Source: Flavobacteriales bacterium (lineage in GTDB: Bacteria; Bacteroidota; Bacteroidia; Flavobacteriales; BACL11). From it: DNA of 64,000 nucleotides. The stretch's first letter is position 1. Each line of letters opens with the position of its first letter. Below, piece after piece: positions 18,743-28,791 of the stretch. Under the pieces are notes generated by a model that was not told the DNA's origin, did no database searches, and saw nothing but the letters and a program-made list of their open reading frames with translations. The position numbers and the translations under genes were made by a program. The stretch is taken from assembly GCA_002712715.1 (NCBI GenBank), contig PAUF01000007.1, positions 246,403 through 310,402 on the forward strand, in the 5' to 3' direction.

Positions 18743-19522
18743 TTAATTTGAGAGATCAAATAATTTATTTGCGTTTAGAGTAGTTTCTTTAATCACACTT
18801 TCTAAACTAATGTTTTTAATTTCAGCAAGTTTCTCAGCGATTATTAATAAATATTTTGGAACGTTTCTTTTTCCTCTGAATGGATGAGGAGAAAGGTATG
18901 GAGCGTCTGTTTCTAAGATGATCTTTTTTAAAGATGTATTTTCTATGACCTTATCTAAACCTGAATTTTTAAAGGTCAGTACTCCTCCAATTCCTAGAAA
19001 GAAATTTTCTAGTTCAATAATTCTATTAGCTTCTTTTAAGGATCCGGTGAAGCAGTGGAATACCCCTGATAAATGACTATTATTTAATCTTTCTACAATT
19101 TCTATTGTTTCATTAAACGAGTTTCTATTATGTATGACTATTGGTAAATTATTTTGTTTAGCGATGAGTATTTGTTTTTCGAAAGCCTGTTTTTGTATTG
19201 ATAGAGTTGATTGATCCCAATATAAATCTATACCAATTTCTCCAATTGCAATCATTTTTTCCTTACTGATTAATTTGGCTATATGATCAATTTCAAATTT
19301 AAAATTTTCTTCACTTACTTCACATGGATGTAGACCTGCCATTGGAAAAAATATATCTTTAAAATTGTTACAAAGATTAATCATTCTTGTAGTTGTTTTT
19401 GAACTAATATTAGGAAGAAGAATTTTATTCACATGATTTTCTTTTGCTTCCTTAATAATCTGATTAATATCCTTATCAAATTCTTCCAAGTATAAATGAG
19501 AGTGAGTATCTATAAGTTTCAT
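18743..19522 (-). CDS. tatD: TatD-family metal-dependent DNase
   Basis: A 259-residue TIM-barrel hydrolase of the TatD family, acting as a 3'-5' exonuclease in DNA repair or turnover. Metal-site residues are visible: IDTHSHLY (His6, His8), IGEIGIDLYWD, VIHNRNSF, GVFHCFTGS and ETDAPYLSPHPFRGKRN. Length is normal. Its ATG lies 4 nt from a -7 promoter box, divergent from the glycosyltransferase gene. Confidence 0.93.
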   Translation of the reverse strand: MKLIDTHSHLYLEEFDKDINQIIKEAKENHVNKILLPNISSKTTTRMINLCNNFKDIFFPMAGLHPCEVSEENFKFEIDHIAKLISKEKMIAIGEIGIDLYWDQSTLSIQKQAFEKQILIAKQNNLPIVIHNRNSFNETIEIVERLNNSHLSGVFHCFTGSLKEANRIIELENFFLGIGGVLTFKNSGLDKVIENTSLKKIILETDAPYLSPHPFRGKRNVPKYLLIIAEKLAEIKNISLESVIKETTLNANKLFDLSN

Positions 19523-19526
19523 AAAG

Positions 19527-19534
19527 CAAACTTA
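19527..19534 (-). promoter_or_regulatory. -7 promoter element TAAGTTTG for tatD
   Basis: TAnnTTTG on the reverse strand, 4 nt (CTTT) before the tatD ATG; predicts a leaderless transcript. Confidence 0.5.
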
Positions 19535-19559
19535 GGATAATTTATTTAGTTTTACAGCT

Positions 19560-20534
19560 ATGGAAATTCCAAAAAAGATTCTTGTTGTAAGGTTTAGTTC
19601 TATTGGAGATATAGTATTAACTACCCCGGTAATTAGATGTCTGAAAAAACAATTAAATTGTGATATACATTTCCTTACAAAAGAAGAATATCAAGGACTA
19701 TTGCAGAACAATCCTTATATAGATAAGTTAATTTGCATTAAAAAAGGACTAAAAGAAGTAATTAGTCTATTAATGAATGAACAATATGATTACATTATAG
19801 ACTTACACAGTAATCTTAGATCATTTTCTTTATTCAAATTATCTGTAAAAACTTTAAGAGTTAATAAGTCAAACTTTAAGAAATTTCTGTTAATTAATTT
19901 TGGGATTAATTTTCTAAATGAGGATCATATAGTTGATAGGTATTTTAAATCTGTCAAGATTTTGAAAGTAGAGAATGATGAAAAAGGGTTAGATTATTTT
20001 ATGCCTGAAAGAATAGATGTTGATTTTAATGTAAATCAAAAATATATAGTTTGGGTTTTGGGAGCGGGTCATGAAAATAAGAAATTAAGTCAAGATCAAA
20101 TAAGTGAAGTGTGTAATAAGGTTGACTATCCAGTAATTTTACTAGGAGGAAATGGAGAAAGAGATTTAGCGGAGTTAATTATTAGCGATTGTAAAAAAAC
20201 TAACATATTAAATTATTGCGGAGTTAATTCATTTGACCAATCAGCTTATTTAATTAAACACTGTCAAATTGTAATAACTAATGATACTGGATTTATGCAT
20301 ATTGCAGCTTCTTTTGACAAAAAGATTATTTCTTTATGGGGATGTACTCAACCCACTTTAGGGTTTCGACCTTATTTAATAGAAGATAATTCAATTGAGA
20401 TAATTTCTCCAAAATCAACCAAGCCTTGTTCAAGGCATGGTAAATATTGTTCTCATCAATTTGATGGATGTATTAAAAATATTAATCCTCAGATGATAAT
20501 AAAACAGTTGATAGACTTAGGGCTTGTTAAATAA
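19560..20534 (+). CDS. Glycosyltransferase family 9 (heptosyltransferase-like)
   Basis: A 324-residue GT9 enzyme with the N-terminal KILVVRFSSIGDIVLTTPVIRCLKK motif (6-30) and the C-terminal TNDTGFMHIAASFDKKIISLWG donor-binding block (about 239-260). GT9 members add heptose or similar sugars to the LPS inner core at the cytoplasmic face. kdsB lies 1.4 kb downstream on the other strand, fitting LPS core work. Exact donor is not determinable. The 3' end overlaps the convergent thioesterase gene by 18 nt. Confidence 0.9.
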   Translation: MEIPKKILVVRFSSIGDIVLTTPVIRCLKKQLNCDIHFLTKEEYQGLLQNNPYIDKLICIKKGLKEVISLLMNEQYDYIIDLHSNLRSFSLFKLSVKTLRVNKSNFKKFLLINFGINFLNEDHIVDRYFKSVKILKVENDEKGLDYFMPERIDVDFNVNQKYIVWVLGAGHENKKLSQDQISEVCNKVDYPVILLGGNGERDLAELIISDCKKTNILNYCGVNSFDQSAYLIKHCQIVITNDTGFMHIAASFDKKIISLWGCTQPTLGFRPYLIEDNSIEIISPKSTKPCSRHGKYCSHQFDGCIKNINPQMIIKQLIDLGLVK

Positions 20535-21032
20535 AGCTTTAAGTTCAGTTGCTTGCTCAGCCTTCATTTTTCCTGCAAGAATTAGTGACAATTGCCTTCT
20601 TCTTAAAGCAGCATCATAACGAGAATTTTCTAGATCGCTTTCAGGGCAAACCTCAGGAACATTTACAGGTTTTCCCATGGCGTCAACCGCTACAAATGTA
20701 TAAATAGCCTCATTACATTTAGTTTTAGTCCCTGATTGTGGATCTTCAGTCCATACGTCAATAATTATTTCCATAGAAGAGGAGAATGATCTTGATATAT
20801 TTGCTTCCAATGTAACTATGCTAGCTCTTGGAATAGGATGTCCAAAAGAAACGTTATTAACGGCAGCTGTTACACAGGTTCGCTCACAATGTCTTTGGGC
20901 GCATACAGCAGCTACAATATCCATCCAATGCAGTAATTTTCCTCCCATTAAATTATTAAGATTATTAGTGTCATTGGGGAGGACTATTTCCGTTTGAGTC
21001 GTTGTTGATTCAGAAGGTTTTTTTGCATTCAT
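20517..21032 (-). CDS. Acyl-CoA thioesterase, hotdog fold (YciA/BFIT type)
   Basis: A 171-residue hotdog-fold thioesterase that hydrolyses acyl-CoA. The active-site helix NNLNNLMGGKLLHWMD (23-38) carries the family's Asn/Asp pair. ACT-like (acyl-CoA thioesterase) features RASIVTLEANISRSFSSSMEI and FVAVDAMGKP follow. The start MNAKKPSES at 21032 is preferred; an upstream in-frame codon at 21089 would overlap the HU/SPOR gene by 56 nt. Starts 1 nt after that gene ends. Confidence 0.9.
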   Translation of the reverse strand: MNAKKPSESTTTQTEIVLPNDTNNLNNLMGGKLLHWMDIVAAVCAQRHCERTCVTAAVNNVSFGHPIPRASIVTLEANISRSFSSSMEIIIDVWTEDPQSGTKTKCNEAIYTFVAVDAMGKPVNVPEVCPESDLENSRYDAALRRRQLSLILAGKMKAEQATELKALFNKP

Positions 21033-21033
21033 A

Positions 21034-21936
21034 TTATAAAGTAAGTATCCAGCCTTGTTTGTTTTTGTTCTTAAGAGTAGTAAGATCAATTAGCGCTTCT
21101 TCTTTACTATTATAGCTATTATAGCTAACTCTGTAGTTTCCTGATTTGTTTTTCCCAATAATAGAGGCATTGAAGTTTTCTACTTTGAGTTTTCTGACAA
21201 GGGAATTTGCGTTTTTTTGATCTTTAAAAGATCCTGCTATTATAAAATATTTTTGTTTTTTATTTTTAAAATTAAATAGTTGTTCTTTTTGATGAATATT
21301 TTTTGGGGTTTCTTCATTTTTGGGTTTTATAATGATATCTTTTTCAAATGGGTTTAAACTTGCCATAGCGGAATATAAATTCGAAAGTTTATTTTCAAGA
21401 AAAATACTCATAATTGATAACCCAATTATAGGTAACAAAATAGCTGCCGCTTTTAGTATTTGCTTACCTGCTGTATTTTTGGTTTTTGCAATCGGGATGA
21501 TTTTTGTAGAAATATCTACGTATTTAACATTGATTTTTTCTAATCCGTAGGAGTCAAGACTATAGTTGGTGTTTGTATCTTGAATAAAACTAATATTATT
21601 ATTATCCCCTAATGAGAAAAGTCCTATCAAATCTAGTCTATAGACTTTTGTCTTGTAAAGCTCATCCTTCATGCTTAATACAAATTCTTTTACAATCTTG
21701 GTAGCTTCTTTTATTGATGTTTTTTCATCTATTGATATTTTTTGAATTAATAAACCATCATTAGATTGTAATTTTTTATTAAATGAAATTTCTTTGCTTG
21801 GGGGATAAATTTTTGACGCATTGCTATCTAAAATTGAAGATTTATGTGTTGTAATAAATCCACCAAATTCAGGTATAACTACACAGTCATGGTAGTATAA
21901 AAGCTCGGAAATATAATGTACAATACTATGTTTCAT
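21034..21936 (-). CDS. HU-CCDC81-like N-terminal domain plus membrane helix and SPOR domain protein
   Basis: A 300-residue protein in three parts. Residues 1-130 have the prokaryotic HU-like CCDC81 motif (YYHDCVVIPEFGGFI, 14-28, then NKKLQSNDGLLIQKIS). One membrane helix lies at about 158-178. A C-terminal SPOR domain (about 228-300, KYFIIAGSFKDQKNANSLVRKL) binds denuded peptidoglycan at division sites. The combination is a Bacteroidota hallmark. A role at the division septum is likely from the SPOR domain, with the HU-like part on the cytoplasmic side. Confidence 0.85.
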   Translation of the reverse strand: MKHSIVHYISELLYYHDCVVIPEFGGFITTHKSSILDSNASKIYPPSKEISFNKKLQSNDGLLIQKISIDEKTSIKEATKIVKEFVLSMKDELYKTKVYRLDLIGLFSLGDNNNISFIQDTNTNYSLDSYGLEKINVKYVDISTKIIPIAKTKNTAGKQILKAAAILLPIIGLSIMSIFLENKLSNLYSAMASLNPFEKDIIIKPKNEETPKNIHQKEQLFNFKNKKQKYFIIAGSFKDQKNANSLVRKLKVENFNASIIGKNKSGNYRVSYNSYNSKEEALIDLTTLKNKNKQGWILTL

Positions 21937-21949
21937 TTCTAATGCAAAA

Positions 21950-22669
21950 TTAAGAATTTTTTAATAGTATATTCTCTATCTTTTCAATATCTTCAAAGTT
22001 ATCTACTGATTTAGTTCTATGCCTTGTAATTACAGTCTTTAAATAGTATCCTTTTTCCATCCATTTAGTCTGCTCTAGGTTTTCCGATTGAGTTTTTAAT
22101 GAGACAATTTTTTCAAATATTTTAGATTGAAAACCATAAATTCCAATATGATGATATATATTATTAAATGTCAATTCTTCGCTTGATATTCTAGGTTGTC
22201 TATAAAATGAAGTTGCCATATTATATTTGTCGATAATAACTTTAACATTATTTAGATTATTATACTCTTCATAATTATTAAATTCTTTTATTATTGTAGC
22301 AATTTGATTTTTTTTATTGCCTAGTGTATTAATAATATCTATCAATTGTTCAGGATGTATTAAAGGCTCGTCTCCTTGAATATTTAGTATAATGTCATAA
22401 TAGGTGTCTAATTTATTATAAATTTCACCACATCTTTGAGTTCCGTTTTTATGCGAAGATGAAGTATATATAGCTTCTGCATTTAATGACATTACATGAT
22501 TATAGATACGTTGGTCGTCTGTAGCCACGATTACCCTATTAATTAGACCGCATCTTTTTACTTGATCAATTACTCTATTAATCATTGTTTTGCCTAGAAT
22601 TTTAGCAAGAGGTTTTCCTGGGAATCTTGAGGATTGGTATCTAGCAGGAATTATAGCAAGAACCTTCAT
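21950..22669 (-). CDS. kdsB: 3-deoxy-manno-octulosonate cytidylyltransferase
   Basis: A 239-residue CMP-Kdo synthetase that activates Kdo for lipid A/LPS assembly. Nucleotide-binding start AIIPARYQSSRFPGKPLAKILGKTMI (5-30), VATDDQRI and NIQGDEPLI (Mg-binding) are all present. Its start codon overlaps the TonB-dependent receptor stop by 1 nt, so both are likely in the same transcript. Confidence 0.95.
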   Translation of the reverse strand: MKVLAIIPARYQSSRFPGKPLAKILGKTMINRVIDQVKRCGLINRVIVATDDQRIYNHVMSLNAEAIYTSSSHKNGTQRCGEIYNKLDTYYDIILNIQGDEPLIHPEQLIDIINTLGNKKNQIATIIKEFNNYEEYNNLNNVKVIIDKYNMATSFYRQPRISSEELTFNNIYHHIGIYGFQSKIFEKIVSLKTQSENLEQTKWMEKGYYLKTVITRHRTKSVDNFEDIEKIENILLKNS

Positions 22670-25068
22670 TATAATTTTAAACTACATTGAATTGCAAAGG
22701 TTCTTGGAGGCATCATATTCGCTGGTCTGCTCATGTATTCTGTATTCAATAGATTATTTATTATAATGGATAATTTAGTTTGGCTATTAATTTGATACGA
22801 TGCTCTAAGATCAATAATAAAATCTCCATGTTTAAATTTCTCACGAGCTTCACTCAGATCAGATAGAGCTGGCATAAGTATAGGGATAAGAGTTGTGTCT
22901 ACAAATACATAATCGATATTCTTCATGAAATCATTATATCTGAATCCAGAACCTATTGATACTTTCTTGTAGTTTATTTCAACATCTAATTTAGCTATAT
23001 TTTGATAGCGATATTTTAACACTGATGGATCAGTACTGCTATTTGCGTAAGTAATAATTGAATCTCCATTAATAATGACTCCATTGGGATATGTACCATA
23101 TGCATTTTCAGGGTTCAAGGATATAGGATTCATATAAGTATAACCAGCTAAAATATTTAAGGTTGCATCAGGAGATATTTTACCTATACCATTTAGACTA
23201 ATTTCTAGACCACTAATTCTGGTCTTACCTACATTAATTGATTTAAATCCAAAAAGATCTAGAGGGTCATTAGTGCCTAATTCTCCCCAAGCCCCAAAAC
23301 TAAATTCCATCATATCATCATATTCCATAAGAAATCCTGCTATATCTAGAAATCCTAACCAATTAGAATATTTTAATCCTTGTTTTATTCCTATTTCAGA
23401 ACTCCATCCTGTTTCAGCTTTTAGTTCTGGATTAGAAAAAATTTGAAGTCCGGCATAATCTGTTCTAATAAATAACTCTGCCATAGAAGGGAATCTGAAG
23501 CCTTGTCCCCATGAACTTCTTAAAAAAGTTGCTTGGGCAATTTGGTAGTTGATTCCAGCTCTAAATACAGGCTTTGCTTTAACAAATTTATTTATTGAGT
23601 CTCCATTTATATAATATTTTTCTGTAGATTGAATTGTAAAATGCTCATATCTACTTCCAAATGATAAATTCACTTTTCCCCATTTTTTGTCAAATTGGGA
23701 ATATAAAGCGTGATTTTTTCGAAAATTATTTCCGTTAAATAGGTCTGATCTTGCAAAAACAATTTCATTTGTTGCTCCAGTTGTAATTCTTAAATTTAGG
23801 GATTCAAATTTATGCTGCCATTGGTAGTCAGAATAATAGGTCTCAGATTCATTGTCTTGATCATTATCTTCTCCAGCAGTACTATTGTCATTTATAACTT
23901 TTAGGTACCTTGTTTTAAGTGTATGGCGATTATTTTCTGTAATGTATTCAATGAAAGGATCTATATTATATGTGTCTCCATTTGTAGTGGTGATAGCGGA
24001 ATCTAATGGTATATATGCTTGGTTTAATCCATTCCAAATTATTGCTGAACCTGTAGATTGAAATAAGAAGTTTCCATTCACTCCGAAAGAAAGACCACTA
24101 ATATTATTGCTGTGATATTTTGCATTAAAATTAAATCTTTTTCTATCAGTAATTTCATCTTTTCTATATCCCTCATCTTTAAAATAGTTTCCTCCTATTG
24201 TTAAGTCAAGATTGCCAATTTTTCTTGAATGTGAAAACTCAGTCCCATAGAATTTTTGCCTTCTGTCTCCCCACCAGTTAAGTACATCTCTTTTCGCGTT
24301 ATCTGTAATACCGTAATGAGAGTTAATCTTAGTATAACCTACAGAAAATAATCCAGATTTAACCTTGTCAATTTCAGAAGATTTTGGGAAAGACGTTCGA
24401 ATATTGATTATTCCATTTAACGCTGAGGATCCATAAAGTACTGAAGAAGCTCCTTTGATTACTTCAACCTGATTGATGTTCTCAGTAGCAATTAACTTCC
24501 ATTGAACTTGCCCTGCATCTCCTGAAATTAAAGGCATGTCATCAACCATAACTAGAACTCTTGATCCAGCTCCATAACTCCATCCGCTTCCCCCTCGAAT
24601 ATTAGCCTGTCCATCTGTAATATTAACTCCAGGTATTTGGTCCATAGCTGTTTGAATATTTGTTGTATTTCTGTTTTCAATTAATGAGGGTCTAATTACT
24701 TCCATTGATACAGTAATTTCTTCTAGTTTTTGCTCAAACTTACCTGCTGAAATTACAACTGTTTCTATGTTTTGACTTTCAGTCTCCATCCAAATATTTA
24801 ATATATTATTTTCGGATATTAAGGTTTTTACTGTTTTATATCCTATATATTTGAAAGTAATTGTATTTCCGATATCGTTATTACTTTTATTAAGTGAAAA
24901 TTCTCCGTTAGCATTAGTAGTCGTACCATTGTTGTTATTAAGAATGACATTAACACCAATTAATGGTTCGTTTGTTTTCTCGTCAAAAACTTTCCCTGTA
25001 ATGTTCTGAGTAAAAGAGACATGTATCGATCCGAATGTAAGAAGAAGAGCAAGGATTCTAGTAATCAT
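22669..25068 (-). CDS. TonB-dependent outer-membrane receptor with carboxypeptidase-regulatory-like domain
   Basis: A 799-residue receptor: signal peptide (1-20), CarboxypepD-reg-like domain (about 22-100, ITGKVFDEKTNEPLIGVNVIL), plug domain with IPGVNITDGQANIRGGSGW and VEVIKGASSVLYGSSALNGIINI (about 115-225), then a beta-barrel ending in SRPANMMPPRTFAIQCSLKL, with the terminal hydrophobic strand expected of barrels. It is not a SusC (no SusD neighbour), so uptake of a metal chelate, vitamin or small compound is more likely than polysaccharide. The ligand is unknown. The ExbB/ExbD operon at 7.8-11.4 kb could energise it. Confidence 0.92.
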   Translation of the reverse strand: MITRILALLLTFGSIHVSFTQNITGKVFDEKTNEPLIGVNVILNNNNGTTTNANGEFSLNKSNNDIGNTITFKYIGYKTVKTLISENNILNIWMETESQNIETVVISAGKFEQKLEEITVSMEVIRPSLIENRNTTNIQTAMDQIPGVNITDGQANIRGGSGWSYGAGSRVLVMVDDMPLISGDAGQVQWKLIATENINQVEVIKGASSVLYGSSALNGIINIRTSFPKSSEIDKVKSGLFSVGYTKINSHYGITDNAKRDVLNWWGDRRQKFYGTEFSHSRKIGNLDLTIGGNYFKDEGYRKDEITDRKRFNFNAKYHSNNISGLSFGVNGNFLFQSTGSAIIWNGLNQAYIPLDSAITTTNGDTYNIDPFIEYITENNRHTLKTRYLKVINDNSTAGEDNDQDNESETYYSDYQWQHKFESLNLRITTGATNEIVFARSDLFNGNNFRKNHALYSQFDKKWGKVNLSFGSRYEHFTIQSTEKYYINGDSINKFVKAKPVFRAGINYQIAQATFLRSSWGQGFRFPSMAELFIRTDYAGLQIFSNPELKAETGWSSEIGIKQGLKYSNWLGFLDIAGFLMEYDDMMEFSFGAWGELGTNDPLDLFGFKSINVGKTRISGLEISLNGIGKISPDATLNILAGYTYMNPISLNPENAYGTYPNGVIINGDSIITYANSSTDPSVLKYRYQNIAKLDVEINYKKVSIGSGFRYNDFMKNIDYVFVDTTLIPILMPALSDLSEAREKFKHGDFIIDLRASYQINSQTKLSIIINNLLNTEYMSRPANMMPPRTFAIQCSLKL

Positions 25069-25086
25069 GTAAGTTCTTTAATTTGA

Positions 25087-25094
25087 CAAAGATA
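25087..25094 (-). promoter_or_regulatory. -7 promoter element TATCTTTG for the TonB-dependent receptor gene
   Basis: TAnnTTTG on the reverse strand, 18 nt upstream of the ATG at 25068. Confidence 0.6.
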
Positions 25095-25150
25095 AAAAAC
25101 CAATTATTATATAAAGTCAAAAATAAATAAATCTACTTGAGCGTTCTTAT

Positions 25151-25178
25151 CTAATCATTAATAAAATTTAATAATTAG
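25151..25178 (+). other. Imperfect AT-rich inverted repeat between divergent receptor and gdhA genes
   Basis: CTAATCATTA (25151-25160) and TAATAATTAG (25169-25178) pair at 9 of 10 positions with an 8-nt spacer, about 23 bp upstream of the gdhA -7 box. Possible operator, but such AT-rich repeats also arise by chance. Confidence 0.25.
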
Positions 25179-25193
25179 TTAATACTTTAGTAA

Positions 25194-26570
<1,377 letters not shown>

Positions 26571-26583
26571 AAATTTTTATTAA

Positions 26584-27768
26584 ATGTATAAAGACTTACA
26601 AAAGCAATTACAAGATCAATTAAGTTTTTTAAGGAGTGAAGGGCTATATAAGGAAGAAAGATTAATTACAAATCCACAAGGATCGAAGATAATAGTAAAA
26701 AATTCAGAAGTTTTGAATTTTTGTGCGAATAATTATTTAGGATTATCTTCTCATCAAGAAGTCATAAAATCAGCAAAATCATCATTAGACTCCCATGGAT
26801 ATGGAATGTCTTCTGTTAGGTTTATTTGTGGAACTCAGGATATTCATAAAAATCTAGAAGATAAAATTTCAGCATTTTTAAAAACTGAGGATACAATTTT
26901 ATACGCCGCCGCATTCGATGCAAATGGAGGCTTATTTGAACCACTTTTTTCTTCTGAAGATGCAATAATTTCAGATGAGCTGAACCACGCTTCAATTATC
27001 GATGGAATTAGGCTATGTAAAGCAGTTCGTTATCGTTATAAAAATAGTGATATGTCAGATTTAGAGGATAAGTTAAAGGAATCTCAAAATCAACGAAATA
27101 GAATTATAGTTACCGATGGAGTATTTTCAATGGATGGATATCTGGCGAAATTAGATAAAATCTGTGATTTGGCAGATAAGTATAATGCGCTTGTTATGGT
27201 TGATGATTCTCACGCTACAGGCTTTATTGGTCAAAATGGTAGAGGAACACCAGAATATTATAATGTTATCGATAGAGTAGATATAATTACCTCTACTTTG
27301 GGAAAAGCTTTGGGTGGAGCTATGGGAGGATTTACATCAGGAAGAAAAGAAATTATAGAAACCCTAAGACAAAAGTCAAGACCTTATCTTTTTTCTAATT
27401 CTCTGGCTCCATCAATTGTTGGTGCAGCTACTAAAGTTTTGGAGTTATTGACAGAATCTACACAGCTTAGAGATAAATTAGAATATAACACATTATATTT
27501 CAGACAGAAAATGTTATCATATGGTTTTGATATTAAAAAAGGAGTTCATCCCATTGTACCAGTGATGTTATATGACGCTAAACTTTCACAAGAGATGTCT
27601 AGATTATTGTTAGATGAAGGAATTTATGTAATTGGGTTCTTTTTTCCAGTAGTACCTAAAGGTTTAGCTCGTATACGTGTTCAGATTTCAGCCTCTCACA
27701 CCAAAGAGGAATTAGATAGAGCAATAGATTCGTTTGTTCAAGTAGGGAAATATTTAAAAATTATATAG
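26584..27768 (+). CDS. kbl: Glycine C-acetyltransferase (2-amino-3-ketobutyrate CoA ligase)
   Basis: A 394-residue PLP enzyme of the alpha-oxoamine synthase family. Visible: [16 protein letters not shown] near the N-terminus, [35 protein letters not shown], and the PLP-lysine motif [14 protein letters not shown]. The FCANNYLGL and GTPEYYN features favour KBL over 8-amino-7-oxononanoate synthase, but threonine dehydrogenase is not nearby, so a related oxoamine synthase role cannot be excluded. Lies 13 nt behind gdhA, suggesting a shared amino-acid catabolic transcript. Confidence 0.88.
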   Translation: MYKDLQKQLQDQLSFLRSEGLYKEERLITNPQGSKIIVKNSEVLNFCANNYLGLSSHQEVIKSAKSSLDSHGYGMSSVRFICGTQDIHKNLEDKISAFLKTEDTILYAAAFDANGGLFEPLFSSEDAIISDELNHASIIDGIRLCKAVRYRYKNSDMSDLEDKLKESQNQRNRIIVTDGVFSMDGYLAKLDKICDLADKYNALVMVDDSHATGFIGQNGRGTPEYYNVIDRVDIITSTLGKALGGAMGGFTSGRKEIIETLRQKSRPYLFSNSLAPSIVGAATKVLELLTESTQLRDKLEYNTLYFRQKMLSYGFDIKKGVHPIVPVMLYDAKLSQEMSRLLLDEGIYVIGFFFPVVPKGLARIRVQISASHTKEELDRAIDSFVQVGKYLKII

Positions 27769-27813
27769 AGAGAATTATTTTCAAAATTTCCAAGGCAAAA
27801 ACAAAATTTAGTG

Positions 27814-27821
27814 TATTTTTG
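27814..27821 (+). promoter_or_regulatory. -7 promoter element TATTTTTG for rplM-rpsI
   Basis: TAnnTTTG 35 nt upstream of the rplM TTG start. Probably drives rplM-rpsI and perhaps rpsB-tsf. Confidence 0.6.
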
Positions 27822-27856
27822 CAATCCTTAAATTATTAGAAATAAAGATTAAAGTT

Positions 27857-28312
27857 TTGAAAACATTAAGTTATAAGACATTATCAGTAAATAAAGAGTC
27901 ATCGGATAAGAGATGGTATTTAGTAAATGCTGAAAATCAAACATTGGGTAGAATGGCTTCTAGAATTGCTTTTGTTCTTCGTGGAAAACATAAACCAAAC
28001 TATACTCCGCATGTAGATTGTGGAGATTACATAGTGGTGATTAATTCTGAAAAAATCATTATGACCGGTCAAAAGATGAACAATAAAGAAATGTTTAGTC
28101 ATACCGGATATCCAGGAGGTCAAAAACGGAAGTCCCCAGCAGAATTACTGAGAAAAGATGGAACGTCTTTGGTGAAAAGTGCGGTAAAAGGTATGTTGCC
28201 TAAGAATAAATTAGGAGCAGCTATTTTAAGAAATCTTCATGTTTATGTTGGAGAAGAACATAAACATTCAGCTCAAAAACCAGAAGAATTAGATTTAAAT
28301 AAGATTAAGTAA
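27857..28312 (+). CDS. rplM: Ribosomal protein L13 (uL13)
   Basis: A 151-residue large-subunit protein. Typical core: WYLVNAENQTLGRMASRIAFVLRGKHKP, HVDCGDYIVVINSEKI and VKGMLPKNKLG. The only sensible start is TTG at 27857: no in-frame ATG precedes the conserved LSYKTLSVNKES N-terminus, which fits the flavobacterial L13 form. rpsI follows 3 nt after the stop. Confidence 0.97.
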   Translation: MKTLSYKTLSVNKESSDKRWYLVNAENQTLGRMASRIAFVLRGKHKPNYTPHVDCGDYIVVINSEKIIMTGQKMNNKEMFSHTGYPGGQKRKSPAELLRKDGTSLVKSAVKGMLPKNKLGAAILRNLHVYVGEEHKHSAQKPEELDLNKIK

Positions 28313-28315
28313 AAT

Positions 28316-28702
28316 ATGGAAACAATTCATAAAATAGGAAGAAGAAAATCAGCTGTAGCTAGAATATATATGTCTAAGGGAAAAGGGAAAATCAATGTTA
28401 ATGGCAAGGATTACAAAACTTATTTTCCTTTAGAGACATTACAGTATAAGATTGACCAACCTTTAAAATTAGTAGGAGTTGAAGGTAAGTATGATATAAA
28501 GGTTAATGTTGAAGGCGGAGGTATTACCGGACAAGTAGAGGCTATTAGATTAGCAATATCCAGATCTCTTTGTGAAATTGATATTGAAAACAGACCTTCT
28601 TTAAAATCAGAGGGTTTATTAACTAGAGATTCGCGAGTAGTAGAAAGAAAAAAACCAGGTCAGAAGAAAGCTCGTAAGAAATTCCAATGGGTTAAAAGAT
28701 AA
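28316..28702 (+). CDS. rpsI: Ribosomal protein S9 (uS9)
   Basis: A 128-residue small-subunit protein: N-terminal IGRRKSAVARIYMSKGKGKI, the GGGITGQVEAIRLAISRSL helix, and the basic C-terminal tail ending KKFQWVKR, whose final Lys-Arg reaches the P-site tRNA. Immediately follows rplM, as in most bacteria. Confidence 0.98.
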   Translation: METIHKIGRRKSAVARIYMSKGKGKINVNGKDYKTYFPLETLQYKIDQPLKLVGVEGKYDIKVNVEGGGITGQVEAIRLAISRSLCEIDIENRPSLKSEGLLTRDSRVVERKKPGQKKARKKFQWVKR

Positions 28703-28727
28703 AATTATTAATAATGTTTAGCATCTA

Positions 28728-28768
28728 AACTGTTAGGACAAGTTTTATTTTACTTCTACCAAACAGTT
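28728..28768 (+). promoter_or_regulatory. Conserved-looking hairpin in the rpsB leader (candidate S2 autoregulatory element)
   Basis: In the 89-nt gap before rpsB, AACTGTT-A-GG (28728-28737) pairs with CC-A-AACAGTT (28759-28768): 7 bp, an A-A mismatch, then 2 bp. Inside, AAGT can pair with ACTT around an AT-rich loop. The stem ends 23 nt before the rpsB ATG and is not followed by a T-run, so it is unlikely to be an intrinsic terminator. A leader bound by S2 or an mRNA-processing site are the main options. Confidence 0.5.
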
Positions 28769-28791
28769 GCTTTACTAAAAAGAAAGTAAAC

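Noticed and set aside
26584-27768. kbl gene read as a biotin-pathway 8-amino-7-oxononanoate synthase
   Set aside because: No biotin genes are near and the N-terminal and GTPEYYN features fit KBL better; kept as an alternative only.
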